64,000 nt of DNA from CAVOKN01 sp963696505 (GCA_963696505.1 CAVOKN010000024.1:32228-96227); one strand, 5' to 3'. Shown: positions 19,238 through 29,136, counted from the first letter of the stretch. The notes: generated by a model from the letters alone, not told the origin. Translations and numbers: made by a program.

Positions 19238-19690
19238 GGATTCAGGGATCAGATGTCAGGGATCAGGAATCAGAATGGCGAGCAAGTTTGAAGACTTGGG
19301 CGTGTTCCGCAGGGCCTACAAGGTCTCGCTGGAACTGCACAAGGCGACGCTGGCAATGCCCGGTATCGAGCAGTTTGCGCTTGCCGATCAGATACGGCGC
19401 GCGAGCAAGTCGATCTGTGCAAACCTGGCGGAGGGCTTTGGCAAGCAAAGCCAGTCCAAGGCCGAATTCAAGCGATACATTCTGATGGCCATCGGATCGT
19501 CGGACGAAATGCGCGTCTGGCTCCGATACTGCCTTGATCTGAACTACATCACGTTGGAGCAATGGACAGCATGGCGAGACGAGTACCAACAGATCTCGAA
19601 GATGCTGCACGGGTTGATCAAACCGCCAAACCCGCGAGGGGGCGAAGGTTTTATCGGATCCCTGATTCCTGACCTCTGATCCCTGGATGG
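19238..19690 (+). other. 23S rRNA intervening sequence in helix 45
   Basis: The rRNA sequence GAAGCTGCGG continues at TAGGAGAGCGTTC in the normal molecule. Here about 450 bases intervene at the tip of helix 45. The insert ends are complementary over about 32 bases: TTCAGGGATCAGATGTCAGG at 19241 pairs with the strand CCTGACCTCTGATCCCTGG ending at 19686. The long stem is a likely RNase III substrate, and the insert carries the S23-type gene at 19275-19679. Confidence 0.9.
19275..19679 (+). CDS. Four-helix-bundle protein (S23, 23S intervening-sequence protein)
   Basis: The 134-residue protein belongs to the S23/four-helix-bundle family encoded inside 23S intervening sequences. It has the opening FEDLGVFRRAYKVSLELHK, the family hallmark QIRRASKSICANLAEGFGK, the helix AEFKRYILMAIGSSDEMRVWL, and a last helix containing YQQISKMLHGLIK. 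Family members form pentameric helical bundles; their function is unsettled. The gene is in the sense orientation of the rRNA, and no independent promoter is evident. The C-terminal residues are encoded by the base-paired arm of the intervening sequence. Confidence 0.93.
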   Translation: MASKFEDLGVFRRAYKVSLELHKATLAMPGIEQFALADQIRRASKSICANLAEGFGKQSQSKAEFKRYILMAIGSSDEMRVWLRYCLDLNYITLEQWTAWRDEYQQISKMLHGLIKPPNPRGGEGFIGSLIPDL

Positions 19691-19851
19691 TAGGAGAGCG
19701 TTCCGTAGGCCTGCGAAGGTGTCTCGTAAGGGATGCTGGAGGTATCGGAAGTGCGAATGCTGACATGAGTAGCGATAAAGCGGGTGAAAGGCCCGCTCGC
19801 CGAAAGCCCAAGGTTTCCTGCGCAACGTTCATCGGCGCAGGGTGAGTCGGC

Positions 19852-19884
<33 letters not shown>

Positions 19885-20317
19885 GAAACAGGTCAATATT
19901 CCTGTACCGGTCCATGATGCGATGGGGGGACGGAGAAGGTTAGGCCAGCCAGGTGTTGGACGTCCTGGTTTAAGCGTGTAGGCGTGGCCCTTAGGCAAAT
20001 CCGGGGGTCTTAGCCGAGGCGTGATGACGAGGTCTCTTTGAGACCGAAGTGGTTGATACCCTGCTTCCAGGAAAAGCCTCTAAGCTTCAGTCATGGACTG
20101 ACCGTACCGCAAACCGACACAGGTGGGCAGGATGAAAATTCTAAGGCGCTTGAGAGAACTCAGGAGAAGGAACTCGGCAAATTGACACCGTAACTTCGGG
20201 ATAAGGTGTGCCCCGCTAGGTTGTAGGCGTACAGCCGAAGGCCGATGGGGCCGCAGAGAATCGGTGGCTGCGACTGTTTAATAAAAACACAGCACTCTGC
20301 AAACGCGATGAGCGGAC

Positions 20318-20352
<35 letters not shown>

Positions 20353-20376
20353 TAAGTGATGGGGTGCAAGCTCTTG

Positions 20377-20470
<94 letters not shown>

Positions 20471-20730
20471 CGATGGCCACACTGTCTCCTCCTGAGACTC
20501 AGCGAAGTTGAAATGTTTGTGAAGATGCAATCTCCCCGCGGCAAGACGGAAAGACCCCATGCACCTTTACTGTAGCTTTGCATTGGACTGTGACGGGACT
20601 TGTGTAGGATAGGTGGGAGGCTGTGAAGCGGGGGCGCTAGCTCTCGCGGAGCCAACGTTGAAATACCACCCTGGTGTCGTTGCGGTTCTAACCTAGGGCC
20701 CTGAACCGGGCTCGGGGACCGTGCATGGTA

Positions 20731-20775
<45 letters not shown>

Positions 20776-20979
20776 TTCGAAGGTACGCTAGCTACGGTCG
20801 GACATCGTAGTGATCGTGCAATGGCACAAGCGTGCTTGACTGCGAGACTGACAAGTCGAGCAGGTGCGAAAGCAGGACATAGTGATCCGGTGGTTCTGTA
20901 TGGAAAGGCCATCGCTCAACGGACAAAAGGTACGCTGGGGATAACAGGCTGATTCCTCCCAAGAGTTCATATCGACGGG

Positions 20980-21022
<43 letters not shown>

Positions 21023-21027
21023 TAGCC

Positions 21028-21060
<33 letters not shown>

Positions 21061-21520
21061 TGGTACGTGAGCTGGGTTTAAAACGTCGTGAGACAGTTTG
21101 GTCCCTATCTGCCGTGGGCGCTGGATATTTGAGGGGACCTGCTCCTAGTACGAGAGGACCGGAGTGGACGTGCCGCTGGTGTACCGGTTATGACGCCAGT
21201 CGTATCGCCGGGTAGCTAAGCACGGAAGAGATAACCGCTGAAAGCATCTAAGCGGGAAACTCGCCTCAAGATGAGATATCCCGGGGACTCGATCCCCCTG
21301 AAGGGTCGTCCGAGACCAGGACGTTGATAGGCCGGGTGTGGAAGCGCAGTAATGCGTTAAGCTAACCGGTACTAATTGCCCGTGCGGCTTGATCCTATAA
21401 CCTTGCGCATCACAACCGCTTGTGCCACCGCGCACCACCCAATCACCACCCCCAACACTTCTTCCAATCGCGTCAGCTCCCGAGCCCCCCGCGCTCCCGA
21501 CCCCTGACACCCCGCTTAAC

Positions 21521-21635
21521 GTCTGACGACCATAGCGCTGTGGAACCACCCCTTCCCTTCCCGAACAGGACCGTGAAACGCAGCCGCGCCAATGATAGTG
21601 CCCACCTCGGGTGCGAAAGTAGGTCATCGTCAGAC
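21521..21635 (+). rRNA. rrf: 5S ribosomal RNA
   Basis: The terminal stem GTCTGACGACCATAG pairs with the 3' strand GGTCATCGTCAGAC. The loop B/C region CCACCCCTTCCCTTCCCGAACAGG and the loop E region GCCAATGATAGTG are typical of betaproteobacterial 5S. The 23S-5S spacer (21399-21520) contains nothing else. Confidence 0.93.
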
Positions 21636-21653
21636 TAACTACACCCCCACCAC

Positions 21654-21688
21654 AAAGCCCGCTACGCCTCACCGCTTAGCGGGCTTTT
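21654..21688 (+). terminator. Intrinsic terminator of the rRNA operon
   Basis: AAAGCCCGCTA (21654-21664) and TAGCGGGCTTTT (21677-21688) form an 11-bp stem ending in a T-run, 18 bases after 5S. The following stretch to 21928 shows no gene; the amt promoter presumably lies there. Confidence 0.9.
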
Positions 21689-21928
21689 GGCTTTCTCGGG
21701 ACTGGGGTGCCGCCTTCCAGGAACTGACTTTCCTTCAACTCCCGGTTCGGACCCCGCCCGGTACGACGCACCGTGACGATGCAGACCTGCGGTGCGGACG
21801 CACCCGAGCGGTGCGCCGCGATTCGCCGCTAGACCCAGGCGATAGCGCCAAGTGCATGATAATACGAACTTGACGCGCGTTGGAACGTGAGTTGCATAGC
21901 GCCCCCGATTCGTGCATAGGGAGCCGCC

Positions 21929-23131
21929 ATGGAACAACTCAAATCATCTGCCGACGTCCTGTTCATTCTGCTGGGGGCCATCATGGTGCTGGCCATGCAT
22001 TCCGGCTTCGCGTTCCTCGAACTGGGCACGGTGCGCAAGAAGAATCAGGTCAACGCCCTGGTGAAGATCCTCACCGATTTCGCCATGTCGACTGTGGCGT
22101 ACTTTTTCATCGGCTATGGCATCGCCTACGGCTTCCACTTCATGGTGGGGGCCGAGCAACTGGCTCAGAAGAGTGGCTTCGAGCTGGTCAAATTTTTCTT
22201 CCTGCTGACCTTCGCGGCGGCGATTCCGGCCATCGTGTCCGGCGGCATCGCGGAGAGGGCACGATTTGGGCCCCAGCTTGCAGCCACCGTCGTCCTGGTC
22301 GGTTTCGTCTATCCCTTCTTCGAAGGTATCGCCTGGAACGACAAGCTTGGTCTCCAGCCTTGGCTGGAAGCGAGCTTCGGCGCCAAGTTCCACGACTTCG
22401 CCGGCTCCGTTGTGGTGCATGCGGTGGGTGGCTGGATCGGGCTGATGGCCGTGGTGCTCCTCGGTGCGCGGCGCGGGCGCTACACCAAGGACGGGCAGGT
22501 CTCCGCCCATCCGCCGTCGAGCATTCCCTTCCTGGCGCTGGGCGCCTGGGTGCTGACCGTGGGGTGGTTCGGCTTCAACGTGATGTCCGCGCAGACGCTG
22601 GACAAGGTGAGCGGGCTGGTGGCGATGAACTCGCTGATGGCGATGGTCGGCGGCACCCTTGCGGCGCTGGCAGCGGGCCGCAACGACCCGGGCTTCGTGC
22701 ATAACGGGCCACTGGCGGGCCTGGTGGCGGTGTGCGCCGGTTCCGATCTGATGCATCCCGTCGGTGCGCTCGCCACCGGCGCCGTGGCTGGCGGGCTATT
22801 CGTGCTGATGTTCACCATCACCCAGAACCGCTGGAAGATCGACGACGTGCTCGGCGTGTGGCCGTTGCATGGGCTGTGCGGTGCCTGGGGCGGCATCGCA
22901 GCCGGCATCTTCGGGGCAAAGGCTCTCGGTGGCATGGGCGGAGTCAGCCTCGCCTCGCAGCTCATCGGTACCGGCCTGGGGATAGCAATTGCCATGGCCG
23001 GCGGCCTGATCACTTACGGCGCGCTGAAATTCACCGTTGGCTTGCGTCTCGACGCGGAAGAGGAATTCAACGGGGCCGACTTGTCCATTCATAGGATCAG
23101 CGCCTCGCCGGAACGGGAGACACTGTGGTGA
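21929..23131 (+). CDS. amt: Ammonium transporter (Amt family)
   Basis: The 400-residue protein has about eleven transmembrane helices and the Amt signatures. These include the entry FAFLELGTVRKKNQVNALVK, the DFAGSVVVHAVGGWIGL pore motif with the first twin His, and GVWPLHGLCGAWGGIAAGIFG with the second twin His. It conducts ammonium/ammonia across the inner membrane. The ATG at 21929 follows GGGAG by seven bases. The C-terminal tail (LDAEEEFNGADLSIH) is the usual cytosolic P-II contact. No glnK gene is adjacent, which is unusual but not rare. It lies between the rRNA operon and the caspase gene remnant. Confidence 0.95.
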   Translation: MEQLKSSADVLFILLGAIMVLAMHSGFAFLELGTVRKKNQVNALVKILTDFAMSTVAYFFIGYGIAYGFHFMVGAEQLAQKSGFELVKFFFLLTFAAAIPAIVSGGIAERARFGPQLAATVVLVGFVYPFFEGIAWNDKLGLQPWLEASFGAKFHDFAGSVVVHAVGGWIGLMAVVLLGARRGRYTKDGQVSAHPPSSIPFLALGAWVLTVGWFGFNVMSAQTLDKVSGLVAMNSLMAMVGGTLAALAAGRNDPGFVHNGPLAGLVAVCAGSDLMHPVGALATGAVAGGLFVLMFTITQNRWKIDDVLGVWPLHGLCGAWGGIAAGIFGAKALGGMGGVSLASQLIGTGLGIAIAMAGGLITYGALKFTVGLRLDAEEEFNGADLSIHRISASPERETLW

Positions 23132-23175
23132 GGGCGGCCGGGGCCCGCGCTCGGAAAACGACAACGATGTCCTGA

Positions 23176-25261
23176 TCAGTGCCCAGCTGGGCGGCGCAGA
23201 ACTTCGACCATTTCCATCACCGAAAGAGCGTTGCCTGAGTCGCCCAGCCAGTCGGGTCGCGGCAGGCCCGCCAGTGCCATGAAGTGTCCGCCAGGCATCG
23301 CGATGCGGAAGACGCGTTGCAGCCACTGCTCGATCTCCTCCATGCGTTGTCGTCGTGCATCGGGCAGTTGCGCGCGCCGCAGGTGGCGAAGGAGGCTGTC
23401 CAGGAGATCGAGGGAGTCGGCAAAGAACGGCAGACCCCGGGTTCACAGCGTTTCGATGGCGCTCGCCATCTCTGCGACCGGGTCGCTTACACCGAAAGGC
23501 TGCTGCTCGCCGCGTGTCAGCGCATGGCGGAGGGCCTCGGCCCACAGGACCGCTCCGTCGGGAAGCCAGGGGAAGCCATGCATCAGGTTCCGCGGCCAGT
23601 CCTGCGCACTTGCGATCGCACCGGCACGGGCCAGGAGCAGCATGCCGGCGGTGGCGGCGGCCTGGCCGTTGATCTTGTCCCGCGCCGCATCCTTGAGCCG
23701 CGCCAGATCGGCGATTTCGGCGGCCTTCTTCAAGCTGCCCAGGTCCGCCTCGCGCGTGAGGCTCCACAGGTACTCGTAGTGCGGGTTCCAGTCGCAGGGA
23801 CCGAGCCGCGCTTCGACCTTCTGGATCTTCGGCTGCAAGTTGGGGTCGGACCGCGCAATGCTGAGGCTGAGGCGCACCGGAACGAAGCCGTAGTCGTCCG
23901 TCGGCAGCGCAAGGGCCAGCCGCTCGCGCTGGACGTTCGCGACGTCCTCGAGTACGAGCAGCACGCCGGCGCGATGGGCATCGAGGGCGAGGTCAACCTG
24001 CACGATGGTGCTGTCAGCATTCCGTTCGACGGCGTGCACGCTTGCTCCGTCCGGCAGCGGACTACCGTCGGCCAGGGAGTACAGCGCCACGCCTCCGCCG
24101 AGCCATATCTGAGAGGCATACTCGTGGCCGAAACGCCGCACGGCTTCGCCGTGCGACGTTCTCAGTGCCGCCAGAGGAATCGGGTCGCGCACGGCTAGCG
24201 AGCCGTCGAAGCGGGAGGCGACGGCGATCTCGGCGTCCGCCAGGTTGAACCGCCGGCCGCGGTTTGAAGGATCGAGGCGTCGGCGCCGGGGCGGTACCGA
24301 ATGACGGAGCGGCGGGCGCCGCCGGGATCTCGGTGACGACCAGTTCGTCGTCACCGTCGATCCGCGGACGCACCGTCTGGTCCAGCGCCGTTCCCGCCGC
24401 GTCCCTGAGCAGCTTATTGACTCGCGGCTTCACGTAGTCCACCAGCTCCCGCAGTTCCACGCGACGATTGTTCGTGTCGGCGCTCCCGCTCAGCCCTTCG
24501 AGAACGGCTTGGCCGAAGAACGTGTAGGGACGGCCGGGGAGCTGATAGGCCACCGCGTTGGGGGATGTCGAGGACAGGGTCGCGGCGGTGCGCGGCGGCA
24601 GCCCGCCCGGCGGATTGACCGGGAACGCCCCGCGGGCTGTAGCGCCCTTGGACGCGAGAGGGGAGAACTCGTTGCGACAGGCATCGATCAGGGCCAGGTG
24701 CTCGGCCGCCGGGCACTCCTCCATCCACTTCTGGAGGTCACGCGCGCTGATGCACTTTTCAAGCTGCGGATCGCCGAAGCTCGGATCCAGGTAGTCCGAA
24801 GGCAGGAGGAGCGCGTTCCAGTTCGACTGCACACCGTGACCGCTGAAGAAAAACAGGGTCCGGGTCTTGTCCGAGGCGGGCGCCTTCTTGGGCACATTTC
24901 CGGTCCAGAGATCGATTGCCTGCTGCAGCGTGGGGTAATCGGGTGGTGCGTAATGCTTGAGGCCCAATGCGTCGAGTTCGGCACGCTCCTGCGCGGTGGG
25001 CGACAGCAGCAGATGGCACCACACGAGCGGCAGATCTTCCCGCCCGAAACGGTCGCGCAGCCAGAGGAAGAGCGCGGCGGCGGTGCTGGCGGAGGAAACG
25101 AGCTGCTCCAGGCCGTGGGTTTCCGGAGCGGGCGCCGAGCCGCCGCCGAGGTGCGGGTAGGAACTCGCGCCGACGATCAGCGCATAGACACCGGGCATGC
25201 CCGGCGCCCACTGCGGATCCCGCCACAAGCCGAGCTGGCTGCTTACGATCTCGATCGCCAT
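23176..25261 (-). pseudogene. C14 caspase-like protein with frameshift and in-frame TGA
   Basis: From ATG 25261 the first 340 residues form a peptidase C14 (metacaspase/caspase) domain. It has the opening strand VYALIVGASSYPHLGG, the catalytic His in FFFSGHGVQSN and the Cys in LALIDACRNEF. After a proline-rich linker (PAAPAAPSFGTAPAPTPRSF) the reading shifts by one base at about 24250-24275. It continues as an unknown domain starting at RFNLADAEIAVASRF. At 23443-23445 a TGA interrupts this frame, yet coding-like sequence continues in the same frame for 88 codons to 23176. A single ancestral protein of about 695 residues is therefore implied. It is now separated from its probable operon partners (29137-30354) by inserted elements. 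Confidence 0.75.
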
Positions 25262-25273
25262 GATTGCCTGCTA

Positions 25274-26647
25274 TCAAGAAAGTGCGCAAATATGCGCACG
25301 GTTCTTTTCCTGCCCCGACGTGTCTTGCTGACCACATTCGTATTTGACAGGCGTGACTTTCCCGGCTGTCTCTGGAACCATTCCAGAGGCAGCGCCGCCG
25401 TTGCCGGACGGACTCGCCACGGGTAGGGCAGTTGCGGTTGCCAGCCGTTCGAGGTTGCGTGCCGCGTTGAGATCGCGGTCATGGTGTGTGCCGCACTGCG
25501 CACACGTCCATTCCCGGTCGCGCAAGGCCAACGCCTCGTTTTTCCAGCCACAGACCGAACACAAGCGGCTGCTCGGATACCAGCGATCAGCAATGACCAG
25601 CCGGGTGCCGTAACGTTCAGCCTTGTATTCGAGCTTCAAGCGAAACATCCCAAAGCCCACGTCGCTGATGGCGCGGGCGAGTTTATCGTTCGCCAGCATG
25701 CCCTTGACGTTCAAATCCTCGATCACCACCGCTTGGTTTTTGCGGCAGAGCCGGATCGTGAGCTTGTGGGTGAAATCCGCTCGGACATTGGCAACGCGGG
25801 CGTGCAGCCTTGCCAATGTCGCAGCAGACTTCTTGCGATTGTTCGAAGCAGGAAGTTTCGTGCCTTTGGGCAGATTGGCCTTGGGTACAAACCCGGCCTT
25901 GACCTTCGCCGCTTCCACTTTGCGGCTCAGACGCCGTCCACGAATCTTCAGCCGGCGCAACGCCGCCTTGAGCGGTTTGGGTGCCTCAATGGCCTCGCCG
26001 CTGGACAGCGTGGCTGCGGCCTTGATGCCCAGATCGACGCCTTCAATCGCATTGCCATTGCGTTGTCGGTAAAACACGGCATCGGGCACCTCGACCTGGA
26101 TGGCAACGAACCCGCGCTCGGCAGTGCGCGATACCGTTGCCCCGAGAATCTTTGCCTTGAAACGCAGCGCCTCACGCATCGACACATCGCCAATCTTGGG
26201 CAAGCGGATGGTTTTCCCATCTACTTTGAACTTGTCGTTGGCGACGTAAAAGCTGTCCAGACACCGCCCCTTCTTCTTGAAGGTCGGCGGATACGCCAAC
26301 TTCACGCCCTGCTGGCGCAGACTGCGGCGCAGGTGTTTGCAATCAGGGGCGATACGCGCTCCTGCCTCGATGTCGGCAAAGAACCGTTTCCATGCACGAG
26401 CCAGATGCTCGAATGGTTGGGCGTGGCTGTCGCGGTGCATATCCTTGAGCCAAGGGAACAATTGGTATTTGACCGCGTTGAATTGTTTTTTGAGCGCCAT
26501 CGCGTTGGGCTTTTGGCCCGCCGCGTATTGCTTGTTCCACTCATCCAGCGCCCAGTTCCACACCTTGCGCGCCGTGCCGCAGGCGCGGGCGAAGTAGTTC
26601 CCCTGTTCTTGCGTTGGACAAAGTGCGATCTTGTGGGTCAGTTGCAT
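25274..26647 (-). CDS. tnpB: TnpB RNA-guided nuclease-type protein of IS607
   Basis: The 457-residue protein has the OrfB_IS605 organisation: an N-terminal helix-turn-helix region, a WED-like part and a split RuvC nuclease. Catalytic acids are visible in EGVDLGIKAAATLSSG (Asp), VVIEDLNVKGML (Glu) and DRDLNAARNLERLA (Asp). The zinc ribbon is CSVCG/CAQCG. All key residues are present, so activity is plausible. TnpB proteins cut DNA using a guide RNA transcribed across the element's end. Here the gene ends 12 bases before the caspase start codon, so such an RNA would overlap the tnpB 3' end and read into that gene. Confidence 0.92.
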   Translation of the reverse strand: MQLTHKIALCPTQEQGNYFARACGTARKVWNWALDEWNKQYAAGQKPNAMALKKQFNAVKYQLFPWLKDMHRDSHAQPFEHLARAWKRFFADIEAGARIAPDCKHLRRSLRQQGVKLAYPPTFKKKGRCLDSFYVANDKFKVDGKTIRLPKIGDVSMREALRFKAKILGATVSRTAERGFVAIQVEVPDAVFYRQRNGNAIEGVDLGIKAAATLSSGEAIEAPKPLKAALRRLKIRGRRLSRKVEAAKVKAGFVPKANLPKGTKLPASNNRKKSAATLARLHARVANVRADFTHKLTIRLCRKNQAVVIEDLNVKGMLANDKLARAISDVGFGMFRLKLEYKAERYGTRLVIADRWYPSSRLCSVCGWKNEALALRDREWTCAQCGTHHDRDLNAARNLERLATATALPVASPSGNGGAASGMVPETAGKVTPVKYECGQQDTSGQEKNRAHICALS

Positions 26648-26964
26648 CGCCGGGCCTGTTCGATGGCCATTTGCGCCACACCCGCCGCAAGAATCTCGCG
26701 GGCACGCATGACCGATGCTGCCTGCGCTGCGTCAGGCCATACATCGCGATACCCCCAGAACGATGCGGCGGCGTACATATCCTCCACGCGAACCTTGCCG
26801 GGTTGCAGTGGCGCAAGCTTTGCTTCGCACTCAATCCCGTCCAGCCGGGAATGACATAAGTAATAATCGGCCTGATGAACCTTGCTCTTACGTAACGTCA
26901 CAAAGCGCCCGCATCCACCGTGGCAATAGATAGTCACTTTCTCAGCTTGGCTCATTGTTCGCAT
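26638..26964 (-). CDS. Small putative zinc-binding passenger protein in IS607
   Basis: The 108-residue protein overlaps tnpA by 23 bases and tnpB by 10 bases, so it is embedded in the element's operon. Cysteines and histidines in IYCHGGCGRFV and YYLCHSRLDGIEC could form a zinc ribbon. The second half is helical and Ala-rich. I do not recognise a named family. IS607 elements usually have only tnpA and tnpB, so a third gene is unusual. Confidence 0.6.
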   Translation of the reverse strand: MRTMSQAEKVTIYCHGGCGRFVTLRKSKVHQADYYLCHSRLDGIECEAKLAPLQPGKVRVEDMYAAASFWGYRDVWPDAAQAASVMRAREILAAGVAQMAIEQARRCN

Positions 26965-27559
26965 CCTTCTTCAATGCCTCGTCCAGCTTTTTTCGGTAGT
27001 TCCTCAGACCGTATAACCGGGACGAAAAGCAATCCACGATGGTCATCAAGTCCTGCACCATTTCCTGCTCGGGAGAAAGACGTTCTTGATTGAGCACTAG
27101 CAGTTCGCAGCCATTGATTTTGGCAAAGTGCTCGAACCACTCGAAGCCGAACCGGGTCAGCCGATCCCTGTGCGCCAGAATCAGTGTCTTGACTTCGCGT
27201 CGGCCAATATCTTCCATCAGCGCCAGAAACCGCTTGCGCTTGAAGTTCAGCCCGCCGCCCACTTCCTCGACAAACTCGACGTTGGCAAGACCTTTGGCCA
27301 CCACGAATTCCTCCAGCACTTTGCGCTGATTCGCCAAATCCGGTTCTTGCGCGGCACTGGAGACGCGGCAGTACGCCACCAGCCGGATCGGCGTATTCAC
27401 CGACTGGCGCAGGCCGATGAATTCGCGAATCTGCGCTTCGGTATACAGGCGCCGATTGCTGTCGGTGCGCGCCACAGCAGTGAGCCGCCCCTCGCGCTCC
27501 CAGCGCTGCAAGGTCTTGACCGAGACGCCCAGCAGCTTCGCCGCCTTGCCTGTGCTCAT
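26942..27559 (-). CDS. tnpA: IS607-type serine recombinase TnpA
   Basis: The protein has an N-terminal MerR-like helix-turn-helix (TGKAAKLLGVSVKTLQRWER) followed by a resolvase domain. The catalytic serine is in VAYCRVSSAAQEPDLANQ, and the arginine region is TLILAHRDRLTRFGFEWFE. This order, with DNA-binding before catalysis, is diagnostic of IS607 TnpA. I use ATG 27559 (MSTGKAAK); an ATG at 27586 or 27571 would add a short hydrophobic leader. At about 205 residues it is full length. Confidence 0.9.
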   Translation of the reverse strand: MSTGKAAKLLGVSVKTLQRWEREGRLTAVARTDSNRRLYTEAQIREFIGLRQSVNTPIRLVAYCRVSSAAQEPDLANQRKVLEEFVVAKGLANVEFVEEVGGGLNFKRKRFLALMEDIGRREVKTLILAHRDRLTRFGFEWFEHFAKINGCELLVLNQERLSPEQEMVQDLMTIVDCFSSRLYGLRNYRKKLDEALKKDANNEPS

Positions 27560-27611
27560 GGTGTTTTCCATGAGCCAATAGTACATTATTGCGCATTATT
27601 TGTAATGGTAG

Positions 27612-27620
27612 AGTCAGCCT
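27612..27620. repeat. Target-site duplication, left copy (IS4 copy 1)
   Basis: AGTCAGCCT at 27612-27620 recurs at 29127-29135, directly after the other end of the IS4 element. Depending on how the terminal bases are assigned, the duplication could be up to 12 bases (GAGTCAGCCTCC). It shows that this copy inserted by simple transposition. Confidence 0.8.
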
Positions 27621-29126
27621 CCAATGGCACTACTTTAAGGAAATCGCAACAGAAATAGGCTGACGCCTGAATGGGTTACGATGGAGTTGCGAGACAACAT
27701 CATCACCCATGGAGGGCCAGCCTATGCTACATGCTACCAGTAAGGGGCGTATCGAGAGATTGGTTAGTCGATTTCGATGTGGCTTCTTACAGGAATCTCG
27801 TGAGAAGCTTTTTGATGCCCTACCGGCGGCCGAACTGGAACGTGCGGTTCTTGAGGAGGTGGGTAGCTGGCGTGAGCGTCTTTACTCACCGCTGGTCACT
27901 TTGCGCTTGTTTATAGAGCAAGTGCTGCACGTAGACCCTGCCTGCCAGGATGTGGTGGTGCGTTATGCCAGTGAGCGTGTAGCACAGGGCGAGGCGCTGG
28001 TGGGGCTGAGCACGGGGCCTTACTGCAAGGCACGGCAGAGACTTCCGGTGAAGTTGCTGGTACGGTTGTGCAGGGGGGTTGGCAGACGGTTGGAGGAAAG
28101 CTCCCCGCAGGCATGGCGGTGGCGAGGCAGGTCGCTCATCCTGGTCGATGGGGCGACGGTAACGATGCCCGATACCGTGGAGAACCAAGCGCAGTATCCG
28201 CAATCGCGCAGCCAGAAGGCCGGGGTGGGTTTCCCGATAGCGCGGCTGGTGGTATTGATTTCGCTGGCCAGCGGGGTGGTGCTGGATTGGGCAATGGCGG
28301 CCTGCAAGGGAAAGAAGACGGGCGAGGACACGCTGTTTCGCCAGTTATATGGCTCGCTGAACCGCGGCGACATTGTGCTGGTGGATCGCTACCACAGCAG
28401 TTATTTCACGATCGCCCAACTGCGCGCAAAGGGGGTCGATATGGTCTCGCGCCAGCATGCCGGGCGCACTACGGACTTCCGCCGCGGACAGCCACTGGGC
28501 AAGCACGACCACCTCGTGATCTGGAAACGCCCGAAGCGCCCCGATTGGATGGAGCAGGATGCTTATGAGCTGATACCCGAAGAGATGACGGTACGTGAGG
28601 CCAAGGTGGGGAAATGGGTGCTCGTGAGTACGCTGACGAATCCAGCCCAGGTGAGCAAAGCCCAACTCAACGCCCTGTATGTCCAGCGCTGGCATGTCGA
28701 GCTGGACCTACGGTCGATCAAAAGCGTGATGGGTATGGATATTCTGCGCTGCAAGAGTCCGGACATGGTACACAAGGAGGTGAGTGCATTTTTCCTCGCC
28801 TATAACTTAATCCGGGCCGTGATGGCGCAGGCGGCAGCCTGTGCCAAGGTGCTGCCGCGACAATTGAGCTTCAGCGGCGCCAAACGCGTCGTCAACAGCT
28901 TACTGGATCTGATCAGAGGCAGCGCAACAAAGAGTTTCATCCGGATGTTTGCCACTCTGCGCGGGGCAGTCGCATCTTTGCGCCTGCCGTGGCGACCGGA
29001 TCGGGTGGAGCCTCGTGCCGTCAAGCGACGACCAAAACCACATCGCCTGCTCAACGAATCACGCGATATCGCCCGTGCAAAAATTGTGCGAACACGCATC
29101 TGCCTCGCTTAAGGTAGTGCCATTGG
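27621..29126 (+). mobile_element. IS4-family insertion sequence, copy 1 (1,506 bp)
   Basis: Terminal inverted repeats CCAATGGCACTACTTTAAGG and, on the other strand at the right end, CCAATGGCACTACCTTAAGC bound one transposase gene. A copy of identical length with an identical deduced transposase lies inverted at 40708-42213. The direct repeat AGTCAGCCT flanks this copy. Confidence 0.92.
27709..29112 (+). CDS. IS4-family transposase, copy 1
   Basis: The 467-residue DDE transposase has the IS4 signatures. The first Asp is in LILVDGATVTMPDT, the second in GDIVLVDRYHSSYF, and the Y-x2-R-x3-E-x6-K-like signature is in YVQRWHVELDLRSIKSVMG. The ATG at 27709 (or 27724) follows the left inverted repeat. 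No frame damage is seen, so the element should be mobile. Confidence 0.95.
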   Translation: MEGQPMLHATSKGRIERLVSRFRCGFLQESREKLFDALPAAELERAVLEEVGSWRERLYSPLVTLRLFIEQVLHVDPACQDVVVRYASERVAQGEALVGLSTGPYCKARQRLPVKLLVRLCRGVGRRLEESSPQAWRWRGRSLILVDGATVTMPDTVENQAQYPQSRSQKAGVGFPIARLVVLISLASGVVLDWAMAACKGKKTGEDTLFRQLYGSLNRGDIVLVDRYHSSYFTIAQLRAKGVDMVSRQHAGRTTDFRRGQPLGKHDHLVIWKRPKRPDWMEQDAYELIPEEMTVREAKVGKWVLVSTLTNPAQVSKAQLNALYVQRWHVELDLRSIKSVMGMDILRCKSPDMVHKEVSAFFLAYNLIRAVMAQAAACAKVLPRQLSFSGAKRVVNSLLDLIRGSATKSFIRMFATLRGAVASLRLPWRPDRVEPRAVKRRPKPHRLLNESRDIARAKIVRTRICLA

Positions 29127-29136
29127 AGTCAGCCTC

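Larger units (their letters stand above)
25262..27612 (-). mobile_element. IS607-family insertion sequence with three genes
   Basis: A serine-recombinase tnpA, an extra small zinc-finger gene and tnpB lie head to tail on the minus strand with overlapping ends, which defines an IS607-type element. The exact ends are not visible because this family has no inverted repeats and makes no target duplication. The limits given are the neighbouring gene start (25261) and the IS4 target-site repeat (27612). The element sits directly upstream of the caspase gene start. Confidence 0.75.

Noticed and set aside
23443..23445. In-frame TGA as selenocysteine codon
   Set aside because: There is no SECIS-like hairpin and no known selenoprotein match, and the gene also carries a frameshift, so decay or sequencing error is more likely.
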